The notes under the pieces are model-generated. The model was not told the origin of the DNA. It did no database searches and saw nothing but the letters and a program-made list of their open reading frames with translations. Source: Vibrio rhodolitus (GTDB taxonomy: Bacteria; Pseudomonadota; Gammaproteobacteria; Enterobacterales; Vibrionaceae). Taken from it: a DNA stretch of 64,000 bases. The position numbers and the translations under genes are program-made. Positions 31,585 to 40,056 of the stretch are shown one piece after another; positions within the stretch are counted from its first letter, which is position 1, and each line of letters begins with the position of its first letter. Location of the stretch: positions 62,001 to 126,000 of the forward strand of contig NZ_QLYZ01000007.1 of assembly GCF_003350325.1 (NCBI RefSeq). The letters run 5' to 3'.

Positions 31585-32655
31585 GTGTTTAAGATTTTAG
31601 ACCTTTATATTGGTAAAACGATCATCGCCACCACCTCGTTGGTGTTGGCGACGTTTGTCGGACTTTCTGCCATTATCAAATATGTTGAGCAGTTGCGTAA
31701 AGTTGGGCAGGGTAGTTACGACTTACTGCAAGCACTGCTGTATGTGGTGCTCAGTATCCCGCGTGATATCGAAATGTTCTTCCCAATGGCGGCATTACTT
31801 GGTGCACTGATTGGGCTTGGCATGCTGGCTTCAAGCTCTGAACTTGTGGTGATGCAAGCGGCAGGTTTTTCTAAGCTCGACATCGGCTTGTCAGTATTGA
31901 AAACCGCAGTACCGCTGATGATCATCGTTACCTTGCTTGGTCAATGGGGGGCGCCACAAGCGCAAAAAATGGCGCGTGACTTGCGCGCGTTTGCGACATC
32001 TAATGGTGCCATATTATCGGTGCGTACTGGGGTATGGGCGCGCGATGCCAACGACTTTATCTTTATCGGCAAGATTGAAAACGACAAACTGTATGGTTTA
32101 AACATGTGGCGTTTTGACAATCAGAAACAGCTACAAAACGTTTATTTTGCCAAAGAAGTCGAATACTCCAGCAATAATGAGTGGGTAATGAAAGATGTAC
32201 AAGTCTCGCAAATGGATAATGAAGTGCAGCTGTCGAAAACCACATTACCTGAATATCGTTGGACGACATCTTTAGAGCCAGATAAGTTAGCGGTAGTAAC
32301 GGTTAAACCAGAAGAGCTCTCTTTAAGTGGTTTGTATGATTATGTTGGCTATCTCAAAGCCTCTGAGCAAGATGCTTCTCGCTATGATTTGGCTTTCTGG
32401 CGTAAAGTGACTCAGCCATTCTCGATTGCCGTTATGATGCTGATGGCGTTGTCATTTATCTTTGGTCCGCTGCGTAGTGTGACTATGGGCGCGCGTATTT
32501 TGTCTGGCGTAGTAGCAGGTTTTACCTTCTATATTTCCAGCGAATTCTTTGGTCCTTTAAGTTTGGTATATAACATTCCGCCCGCATTTGGCGCGATCAT
32601 GCCAAGCTTGGTGTTCCTCACCATTGCCATAATGCTGCTTCGACGTAAGCTTTAA
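31585..32655 (+). CDS. lptG: LPS export ABC permease LptG
   Basis: This partner of LptF has the same six-segment layout with a periplasmic domain. The 356-residue protein shows IPRDIEMFFPMAALLGALIG and RSVTMGARILSGV. Its GTG start is three bases after the lptF stop, so the pair is translated together. A strong terminator follows. Confidence 0.96.
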   Translation: MFKILDLYIGKTIIATTSLVLATFVGLSAIIKYVEQLRKVGQGSYDLLQALLYVVLSIPRDIEMFFPMAALLGALIGLGMLASSSELVVMQAAGFSKLDIGLSVLKTAVPLMIIVTLLGQWGAPQAQKMARDLRAFATSNGAILSVRTGVWARDANDFIFIGKIENDKLYGLNMWRFDNQKQLQNVYFAKEVEYSSNNEWVMKDVQVSQMDNEVQLSKTTLPEYRWTTSLEPDKLAVVTVKPEELSLSGLYDYVGYLKASEQDASRYDLAFWRKVTQPFSIAVMMLMALSFIFGPLRSVTMGARILSGVVAGFTFYISSEFFGPLSLVYNIPPAFGAIMPSLVFLTIAIMLLRRKL

Positions 32656-32660
32656 TTATC

Positions 32661-32687
32661 AAAACGCCCTCACATGAGGGCGTTTTT
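32661..32687. terminator. Terminator after lptG
   Basis: AAAACGCCCTCA and TGAGGGCGTTTT are perfectly inverted with a two-base spacer and then T's. It can also end transcription of the facing small lipoprotein gene. Confidence 0.85.
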
Positions 32688-32707
32688 GCTTTCAAGCTTA
32701 TCTGCGA

Positions 32708-32830
32708 CTAATCAAAGTCACCATGTACTTTACGGTTCAGATCGTCTGCGACCGATTTCACCCCTTCATCGAATGTTGCACAGCCCGCTAGAGCTAAAAA
32801 GGTCAACACAACGGCAAGGTACTTTTTCAT
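32708..32830 (-). CDS. Small predicted lipoprotein (40 aa)
   Basis: A short leftward frame starts at ATG 32830 after GAGGAA and ends at TAG 32708. It encodes 40 residues: a lysine-initiated signal peptide (MKKYLAVVLTFLALAGC) whose LALAGC is a standard lipobox with Cys17 as the lipidated residue, and a mature part of only 24 residues ending NRKVHGDFD. The layout resembles entericidin-type small lipoproteins, but I see no specific similarity. It faces lptG and follows nadC by 145 bases. Confidence 0.82.
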   Translation of the reverse strand: MKKYLAVVLTFLALAGCATFDEGVKSVADDLNRKVHGDFD

Positions 32831-32975
32831 TTTAGATTCCTCAACTTCACAGCTGGCTATAGCTTAGCAAAGACTCACTTCACTATAGCTAAGCCCAATT
32901 GCAATACAACAAAAAGGCCACTCGCATGAGTAGCCTTAACAATTTCGATTTGGCGCGGTTAGAATTGCGTCGGCG

Positions 32976-33929
<954 letters not shown>

Positions 33930-33996
33930 TTAATCTCGCATTTTATTGGCAAAAAGTTAAAATTAGTGCCCATTATGGACAATGAGAAATAACCGG

Positions 33997-34539
33997 ATGA
34001 TTGATTCTCAAGGTTGGTATGAGCCAGCGCGCCATGTACCTTCGCCTTTTTTTGACCAACGCAGTGATAGCGAGGACATTTCGCTGTTGGTGATCCATAA
34101 CATCAGTTTGCCGCCGGGGCAGTTTGGTGGTCCTTATATCGAGCAGTTTTTTCTTGGTAAATTGGACCCCGCAGAGCATCCGTTTTTTCAGGTGATCCAC
34201 AAAATGGGCGTTTCCGCTCACTGCTTGATCCGCCGTGATGGTGAAGTAGTGCAGTTTGTGTCGTTTCTTGATAGGGCTTGGCACGCAGGTGCATCGAGCT
34301 TTGCTGGACGTGAGCGTTGCAATGATTATTCAATTGGAATTGAGATGGAAGGCAGTGACTATGTCGCTTATACCGATGAGCAATATCGAGCACTCACCAC
34401 GCTGACTCAAGATTTAATGACTCACTACCCGCAGATCACGCTGCCGCGTATTACCGGGCATCAATATATTGCGCCGCTGAGAAAGACCGACCCGGGTTTG
34501 GTGTTTGATTGGACGAGGTATAGAGATGCGCTGCGCTAA
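33997..34539 (+). CDS. ampD: 1,6-anhydro-N-acetylmuramyl-L-alanine amidase AmpD
   Basis: This cytosolic zinc amidase recycles muropeptides and, where ampC is present, keeps it uninduced. With the ATG at 33997 the protein has 180 residues and the zinc ligands fall at H34, H155 and D165, matching the known enzyme numbering. That decides this start over the in-frame ATG at 33982. Motifs: IHNISLPPG, SAHCLIRRDG, ERCNDYSIGIE. Confidence 0.95.
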   Translation: MIDSQGWYEPARHVPSPFFDQRSDSEDISLLVIHNISLPPGQFGGPYIEQFFLGKLDPAEHPFFQVIHKMGVSAHCLIRRDGEVVQFVSFLDRAWHAGASSFAGRERCNDYSIGIEMEGSDYVAYTDEQYRALTTLTQDLMTHYPQITLPRITGHQYIAPLRKTDPGLVFDWTRYRDALR

Positions 34540-34693
34540 GAATTGAGAATTGAGATCTGAGAAGCGAGACTTGAGAGGGAAAGAGTTTAGATGCGAGAGA
34601 TCGAGGTTTTATGTCGCGAGTTTCCTCGCGACTCTCGAAGCTTGCGTTAAAACGCAAGCGTTCCCGACTCTCGCAGCGAAGCGTTCTCAAATC
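34540..34693. repeat. Diverged intergenic repeat cluster at ampD/fldB junction
   Basis: This gene-free convergent junction begins with GAGAATTGAGA-type words, then a hairpin GTCGCGAG-TTTC-CTCGCGAC (34613-34632) almost identical to the one at 7129-7148. A second perfect hairpin GCTTGCGTT/AACGCAAGC is at 34640-34659. It ends with GCGAAGCGTTCTC, also found near 52733-52745. Confidence 0.6.
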
Positions 34694-35218
34694 TTACAAA
34701 GATTCGTGATATTCCGTTAGCACTTGCTCAATCCAAGTGGCAATGCGCTCGTCACTGAGATCGTATTGCGAATCTTCATCCAGCGCTAAGCCAACAAACA
34801 TGCTGCCGTCTTCAGTCAGTGCTTTTGAGGCTTCAAATTGATATTGCTCGTCGTTTGGCCAGTAGCCAATTACCGTTGCGCCAGCTTTTTTGACTTCATC
34901 GTGTAGAAGTCCCATCGCGTCAAGGTACCATTCGCCATAGCCTTCTTGATCGCCTAAACCAAACAGTGCCACGGTCTTACCTTGCAGGGAGACGCCGCCA
35001 ATTGTGTCCCAAATTGCTTGCCAATCTTCTTGTATTTCACCGAAATCCCAAGTCGAAATACCTAGTAGCAGTAAGTCGTAGTCTGCCATTGTTTCTAATG
35101 GCGTTTGTTTTACATTGTGAATGTCGACCAACTCCTCACCAATGATAGCGCGCATCTTTTCTGCTGCCATTTCGGTGTAGCAAGTGGTGGAACCATAAAA
35201 TAGACCGATTTTCATCAT
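34694..35218 (-). CDS. fldB: Flavodoxin FldB
   Basis: This FMN-containing electron carrier of 174 residues has the FMN phosphate loop [12 protein letters not shown] near the N-terminus, an isoalloxazine-site Trp in [12 protein letters not shown] and [12 protein letters not shown]. The length and the position divergent from xerD match E. coli FldB. Two ATGs (35218 and 35215) are equally possible starts. Confidence 0.92.
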   Translation of the reverse strand: MMKIGLFYGSTTCYTEMAAEKMRAIIGEELVDIHNVKQTPLETMADYDLLLLGISTWDFGEIQEDWQAIWDTIGGVSLQGKTVALFGLGDQEGYGEWYLDAMGLLHDEVKKAGATVIGYWPNDEQYQFEASKALTEDGSMFVGLALDEDSQYDLSDERIATWIEQVLTEYHESL

Positions 35219-35373
35219 TGTGTATCTTTGTTGTTGAGCGGTTGGCGAATTCTAACCATAAATCGGCGAGCTTTGCAGCGAATATCGATGGTTAAATGGA
35301 TTTTTTATGGCTTTATCTGCTGTATGCATTTACAGTGATAGTAACTATAGCCTCAAGAATTTTAAGAGTTGTT

Positions 35374-36282
35374 GTGTCAGAAATTATCTCGCCAGATCAT
35401 GGTATTGTTGAGCAGTTCCTCGATTCGATGTGGATGGAGCGCGGGCTTTCAGAGAATACGCTCTCTTCTTATCGCACTGATTTAGTCAAGCTGCTGGCAT
35501 GGATGCAAGAGCGCAATTATCGTCTAGATTTTATTAGTCTTTCCGGTTTGCAGGAGTATCAAACCTTTCTCGTTGACCAAGACTATAAACAAACTTCCCG
35601 TGCGCGCATGTTGTCGGCAATTCGTCGCTTATTTCAGTATTTGCACCGCGAGAAAATCCGCAGTGATGACCCAAGTGCTTTATTAGTCAGCCCTAAATTG
35701 CCTAAGCGCCTGCCGAAAGATTTGAGTGAAGCGCAAGTGGACGCGCTACTCAATGCACCCGATCCCAACGATGCGATGGAGCTGCGTGATAAAGCGATGT
35801 TAGAGCTGCTTTATGCGACAGGCTTACGTGTGACGGAATTAGTTAGCCTGACCATGGAAAATGTCAGCCTGCGCCAAGGCGTGGTGCGCGTAACCGGTAA
35901 AGGGGGCAAAGAGCGCTTGGTGCCAATGGGTGAGAATGCGGTGGAATGGATTGAAACTTTTATCCAACAAGGGCGGTCTGAGTTACTTGGGGAGCAAACC
36001 TCGGATGTGGTTTTTCCAAGTAAACGTGCGAGACAGATGACTCGTCAAACGTTTTGGCATCGTATAAAACACTATGCTGTTATTGCAGGGATTGATACTG
36101 AGCTGTTGTCACCCCATGTATTACGCCATGCGTTTGCGACTCACTTGCTAAACTATGGCGCAGATCTCCGTGTTGTGCAGATGTTACTAGGACATAGTGA
36201 CTTGTCGACCACACAAATCTATACTCACGTCGCAACCGAGCGATTAAAGCAGTTGCACAGCGAGCACCACCCAAGGGCATAA
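35374..36282 (+). CDS. xerD: Site-specific tyrosine recombinase XerD
   Basis: XerD acts with XerC at dif to resolve chromosome dimers. From the GTG at 35374 the product has 302 residues, with catalytic residues R152, K176, H248, R251, H274 and nucleophile Y283 (THLLNYG, LGHSDLSTTQIYTH). The frame is open upstream to 35296 and would add 26 hydrophobic residues, but similarity to XerD begins only after the GTG. It starts the xerD-dsbC-recJ series seen in E. coli. Confidence 0.95.
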   Translation: MSEIISPDHGIVEQFLDSMWMERGLSENTLSSYRTDLVKLLAWMQERNYRLDFISLSGLQEYQTFLVDQDYKQTSRARMLSAIRRLFQYLHREKIRSDDPSALLVSPKLPKRLPKDLSEAQVDALLNAPDPNDAMELRDKAMLELLYATGLRVTELVSLTMENVSLRQGVVRVTGKGGKERLVPMGENAVEWIETFIQQGRSELLGEQTSDVVFPSKRARQMTRQTFWHRIKHYAVIAGIDTELLSPHVLRHAFATHLLNYGADLRVVQMLLGHSDLSTTQIYTHVATERLKQLHSEHHPRA

Positions 36283-36316
36283 GTCCTTGCTTTGGAAACT
36301 ATTGAAGGTGAAAACA

Positions 36317-37063
36317 ATGAGCGTATTACGCCGAATGACATTACTTGCGCTGCCACTTCTAGCAGTGTCTTCTTTTGCTAGCGCGAGTACAGAAAGTGAT
36401 TTTAACAAAGCTGAGCTAGCTGAGCGTTTTGCAAAGCTAGGCTTACAAGTAAATGACGTAGTACCTGCAGACATCAAAGGTTTAGTGGAAGTTCAAACCA
36501 ATGGCGGTGTGCTGTTTGCTTCTCCTGACGGTCAATACTTCTTGGCAGGTACTTTGTACCAGCTGGATCAAAATGGTCAGTACAAAGATGTATTGGCAGA
36601 GCGCCAAGCGCCAATCAATGCCGCTAAAATTGAAGCGCTGAAAGACTCAACGATTGAGTTTAAAGCGGACAATGAAAAATATGTGGTGACGGTATTTACC
36701 GATATCACCTGTGGCTACTGCGTGAAACTGCACAATGAGATTCAAGGCTATAACGACTTGGGTATTACCGTGCGTTATATGGCTTTCCCTCGCCAAGGTG
36801 GTGCGGGTAGCGTGGCGGATCAAATGGCATCTATTTGGTGTGCAGATGATCAGCAAGCGGCGATGCACGACGGTAAAGTAAACCGTAAATTCCCGGCAAA
36901 AAGTGCAAACTTTAAACAGTGCCAAGAGACGATCCAAAAGCACTACATGCTAGGTCGTGAACTGGGTATTAGCGGCACGCCAGCTATCTTCTTGCCAAGC
37001 GGTGAGATGGTGGGTGGTTACCTGCCACCAGAGCAGTTACTGAAACGACTAGAACAGAAATAA
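36317..37063 (+). CDS. dsbC: Periplasmic disulfide isomerase DsbC
   Basis: DsbC is a V-shaped dimer that shuffles wrong disulfides. From ATG 36317 the precursor has 248 residues: a signal peptide cut near FASA-ST, an N-terminal dimerisation domain and a thioredoxin fold with active-site CGYC (C132, C135). A second Cys pair (WCADD, FKQCQE) and the cis-proline in SGTPAIFLP are present. GAAGGTG precedes this start. A terminator follows directly. Confidence 0.95.
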   Translation: MSVLRRMTLLALPLLAVSSFASASTESDFNKAELAERFAKLGLQVNDVVPADIKGLVEVQTNGGVLFASPDGQYFLAGTLYQLDQNGQYKDVLAERQAPINAAKIEALKDSTIEFKADNEKYVVTVFTDITCGYCVKLHNEIQGYNDLGITVRYMAFPRQGGAGSVADQMASIWCADDQQAAMHDGKVNRKFPAKSANFKQCQETIQKHYMLGRELGISGTPAIFLPSGEMVGGYLPPEQLLKRLEQK

Positions 37064-37070
37064 CCTAAGG

Positions 37071-37098
37071 AAATAGGCTCGATAGAGCCTATTTTTAT
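37071..37098 (+). terminator. Terminator between dsbC and recJ
   Basis: AAATAGGCTC (37071-37080) and GAGCCTATTT (37085-37094) form a 10-bp stem with a GATA loop and run into TTTTTATTTT. It ends only about six bases before the recJ start codon. Confidence 0.8.
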
Positions 37099-37104
37099 TT
37101 TGAT

Positions 37105-38844
37105 ATGATAGAAATTCAACGCCGTCCAGAGCAAGACACATCACTGCTACCTGACACCATCGCGCCGCTGCTAAAACGCATCTACTTGTCGCGTGGGATT
37201 ACTTCCGTCGAGCAGCTCGAAACAGGGGCTCGCGGTTTGCACTCATTCCAAAAACTACACGGCATTCAACTCGCGGTGGAATTACTGTTTGCCGCAATAA
37301 AAACTAATCAGCGTATTATCGTGGTCGGCGATTTTGATGCCGATGGTGCTACAAGTTCAGCTTTGTCGGTGCTGGCTTTGCGTATGCTGGGCAGCAGTAA
37401 TGTCGACTACCTCGTGCCGAATCGCTTTGAAGATGGTTATGGCTTAAGTCCTGAAGTGGTTGATCAAGCCATCGAGATTGGTGCGCAAGTGATTATGACG
37501 GTGGATAACGGCGTCTCTTCGATAGAGGGGGTGCGTTATGCCAAAGAGAAGGGCTTGCAAGTTCTAGTGACCGATCACCACTTGCCGGGTGCAGAGTTAC
37601 CTATCGCCGATGCGATGGTAAACCCGAACTTACAAGAGTGTGCTTTTCCCTCTAAATCACTGGCAGGTGTAGGCGTTGCTTTTTATCTGATGATGGCTTT
37701 GTGCGTACACATGCGAAATGTGGGCTGGTTCCAGCAGCAAGGTAAACCAGAACCTAAGTTAATGGAGCTGATCGACCTCGTTGCGCTGGGCACGGTCGCC
37801 GACGTAGTGGCCCTTGATGAAAACAATCGCATTCTGGTTCATCAAGGCTTACAACGCATTCGTGCGGGTCATGCTCGTCCGGGTATTCAAGCTTTGATTG
37901 AAGTGGCTAAAAAAGACGCCAGCCGTTTAGTGGCTTCTGACTTTGGGTTTGCTCTTGGCCCTCGAATTAATGCCGCGGGTCGTTTAGATGACATGTCGTT
38001 TGGCGTGGAGCTTTTGCTAAGTAATAACATTCATGCCGCGCGCCGTATGGCGAGTGAATTAGATGGTCTTAATCAAACTCGTAAAGAGATTGAAGAGGGC
38101 ATGAAGCAAGAAGCAATGGCTTTTTGTGAGCGCTTACAGTTTGGTGAAAATGCCAAATTACCGTTTGGATTGGTATTGTTCCAACGCGATTGGCACCAAG
38201 GTGTGATAGGGATTTTAGCTTCGCGCATCAAAGAGAAGTTTCACCGCCCAGTAATCGCTTTTGCCGATGGTGGTGATGGCATCATTAAAGGTTCGTGCCG
38301 CTCAATTCCTGGTTTGCACATGCGTGATACGCTGGATAGGATTGATACGCAAAATCCTGGATTGATCTTAAAATTTGGCGGTCACGCGATGGCGGCAGGT
38401 TTATCCATTGAAGAGAAACACTTTGAACGCTTTGCCAAATTGTTTGATCAGGCAGTTGAAAGCGAATTGGATGAAGCGGCATTAAAAGGGGTTATCCTCT
38501 CTGACGGCGAGCTTAAGCCTGAAGAATTTTCTATGCATGTCGCTCAGATGCTGAGAGCGGGTGGACCTTGGGGACAAGCCTTCCCTGAGCCGGTGTTTGA
38601 TGGTGAATTTAAAGTGCTGCATCAGAAACTGGTTGGTGAAAAACATCTTAAGTTGATGTTGGAGCCGCTGTTTAAAGGCCATCCAACCAACATTATGATT
38701 GATGGTATTGCTTTTAATGTTGATTTACGCCGTTGGCCTGATGCTTCGGTAAAAACCGTGCATCTGGCTTATAAACTTGATGTTAATGAGTTCCGAGGTA
38801 ATCAATCTCTGCAGTTGTTGATTGACGCTATCGAAGCTAAGTAA
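37105..38844 (+). CDS. recJ: Single-strand-specific 5'-3' exonuclease RecJ
   Basis: RecJ acts in RecF-pathway recombination, mismatch repair and base excision repair. The 579-residue protein has DHH-family motifs VVGDFDADGATSS, VTVDNG-type and VTDHHLPG, then the DHHA1 region with GGHAMAAGLS. The ATG at 37105 fits the family N-terminus, but no Shine-Dalgarno sequence is visible. The immediately upstream bases are the T tract of the dsbC terminator, which predicts low expression. Confidence 0.95.
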   Translation: MIEIQRRPEQDTSLLPDTIAPLLKRIYLSRGITSVEQLETGARGLHSFQKLHGIQLAVELLFAAIKTNQRIIVVGDFDADGATSSALSVLALRMLGSSNVDYLVPNRFEDGYGLSPEVVDQAIEIGAQVIMTVDNGVSSIEGVRYAKEKGLQVLVTDHHLPGAELPIADAMVNPNLQECAFPSKSLAGVGVAFYLMMALCVHMRNVGWFQQQGKPEPKLMELIDLVALGTVADVVALDENNRILVHQGLQRIRAGHARPGIQALIEVAKKDASRLVASDFGFALGPRINAAGRLDDMSFGVELLLSNNIHAARRMASELDGLNQTRKEIEEGMKQEAMAFCERLQFGENAKLPFGLVLFQRDWHQGVIGILASRIKEKFHRPVIAFADGGDGIIKGSCRSIPGLHMRDTLDRIDTQNPGLILKFGGHAMAAGLSIEEKHFERFAKLFDQAVESELDEAALKGVILSDGELKPEEFSMHVAQMLRAGGPWGQAFPEPVFDGEFKVLHQKLVGEKHLKLMLEPLFKGHPTNIMIDGIAFNVDLRRWPDASVKTVHLAYKLDVNEFRGNQSLQLLIDAIEAK

Positions 38845-38851
38845 GCATTAG

Positions 38852-38888
38852 AAATACAACGTCTTATTTTATATAGGGCGTTGTATTT
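38852..38888 (+). terminator. Terminator-like hairpin after recJ
   Basis: AAATACAACG and CGTTGTATTT form a 10-bp A/T-rich stem with a 17-base loop, followed by TTATATAAAA. A weak to moderate terminator. Confidence 0.5.
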
Positions 38889-39060
38889 TATATAAAAATA
38901 CAGTGTAAACTAGAGTGTAACCCCTATTTGTTGCAAAAGTGGCATTACTTTTCTTTTCAAAATAAGCATATAAATTTCAACATTTCTTCATTTTTTCATA
39001 AAACTTACCAATTATAGCGTGATCGCTAGCACGCCTTATTCCCACCTGTTTATATTTTGT

Positions 39061-39077
39061 AATTGGTAAGACCAATC
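39061..39077. promoter_or_regulatory. PdhR operator, upstream copy
   Basis: AATTGGTAAGACCAATC matches the PdhR consensus AATTGGT-N3-ACCAATT with one mismatch at the last base. It lies about 30 bp upstream of the presumed -35 of pdhR. Confidence 0.8.
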
Positions 39078-39109
39078 TCATTGCTCGATCTATTAACTAT
39101 TGTTAATTA

Positions 39110-39137
39110 TTGGTTACGGTAACCCCCATTCTATGAT
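39110..39137 (+). promoter_or_regulatory. Presumed pdhR promoter
   Basis: TTGGTT (39110-39115) and TATGAT (39132-39137) are 16 bp apart within the 395-bp gap between recJ and pdhR, between the two PdhR operators. The spacer contains the small palindrome GGTTACGGTAACC (39112-39124, overlapping the -35). Confidence 0.5.
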
Positions 39138-39146
39138 TTACATCAA
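39133..39146. promoter_or_regulatory. FNR-like site overlapping the pdhR -10
   Basis: ATGAT-TTAC-ATCAA fits the FNR consensus TTGAT-N4-ATCAA at 8 or 9 of 10 positions. Its place on the -10 would make it a repressor site. Anaerobic repression of pdh by FNR is known in E. coli; its use here is inference. Confidence 0.45.
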
Positions 39147-39196
39147 TTTTTGGCTGGAACTTGCTGCGTGGATATGTTAATTTCTACGCCATTGAA

Positions 39197-39213
39197 AATT
39201 GGTATTACCAATT
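39197..39213. promoter_or_regulatory. PdhR operator, downstream copy (perfect)
   Basis: AATTGGTATTACCAATT is a perfect palindromic PdhR box between the presumed promoter and the pdhR start at 39240, placed like the E. coli operator to block transcription. Confidence 0.88.
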
Positions 39214-39239
39214 ACCTGCAAAGGAAAACTATAAAAAGT

Positions 39240-40007
39240 ATGGCTTATCAAAGGATTCGTCAGCCAAAGCTCTCTGATGTTATTGAACAAGAGCTTGAAA
39301 GGTTGATTGTAGAAGGAACATTGTCTCCGGGGCAGCAGTTGCCACCCGAGCGCGAGCTGGCTAAACAGTTCGATGTTTCCCGTCCTTCGATTCGTGAAGC
39401 CATTCAGAGACTGGAAGCAAAACGACTGCTAACCCGTCGTCAGGGGGGTGGTACGTTCGTCAGTGAGAAGATTTGGACGAGTTTTTCCGATCCTCTGCTA
39501 AATTTATTGTCTAGCCACTCTGAAACTCAGCTGGATTTACTGGAATCGCGTCATGCGATGGAAGGCATTTCAGCGTACTTTGCAGCTCTGCGTGGTACCG
39601 ATGAAGATTTTGCTCGTATTCAAGCCGCGCTCGAAAACATTAGCGCAGAACAAGTAAAGCAAGATGTTGAAGCAGAAGCCGCAGCGGTGATGCAGTTTCT
39701 TATTGCACTGACAGAAGCCGCCCATAACGTGGTGTTGCTGCATATCGTGCGCAGCCTTGCTCCTTTGCTCGAGCAGAACATTCTACAGAATTTAAAATTA
39801 CTACATCGCCGTGAAGAGGTGGTGGAGAAAGTAAGTAAGCACCGAGCTAATATCGTGGATGCGATTGTTTCAGGCGAGCCAGAACAGGCACGTGAAATGT
39901 CTCACTCACACTTAGCTTATATTGAAGAAACATTGTTGGATTTGACTCGTGAAGAGTCTCGACGAGAGCGCTCTCTGCGTCGAATTCAGCAAGGTAACAA
40001 CTCATAA
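39240..40007 (+). CDS. pdhR: Pyruvate-sensing GntR-family repressor PdhR
   Basis: PdhR represses the pyruvate dehydrogenase operon until pyruvate binds. The 255-residue protein has an N-terminal winged helix ([39 protein letters not shown]) and a C-terminal FadR/FCD domain. I start at ATG 39240 because [10 protein letters not shown] is the family N-terminus. The open frame back to 39150 runs through the operator and is leader RNA. aceE follows 49 bases downstream. Confidence 0.95.
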   Translation: MAYQRIRQPKLSDVIEQELERLIVEGTLSPGQQLPPERELAKQFDVSRPSIREAIQRLEAKRLLTRRQGGGTFVSEKIWTSFSDPLLNLLSSHSETQLDLLESRHAMEGISAYFAALRGTDEDFARIQAALENISAEQVKQDVEAEAAAVMQFLIALTEAAHNVVLLHIVRSLAPLLEQNILQNLKLLHRREEVVEKVSKHRANIVDAIVSGEPEQAREMSHSHLAYIEETLLDLTREESRRERSLRRIQQGNNS

Positions 40008-40056
40008 GAGTTGTTGCTTAAATCAGTAGATCCAACCAACAGAAGGATAGATCGCC

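Noticed and set aside
35296..35373. Hydrophobic N-terminal extension of xerD that looks like a membrane anchor
   Set aside because: XerD is cytosolic and 302 residues from the GTG gives the normal protein; the extension lies in the fldB-xerD control region.
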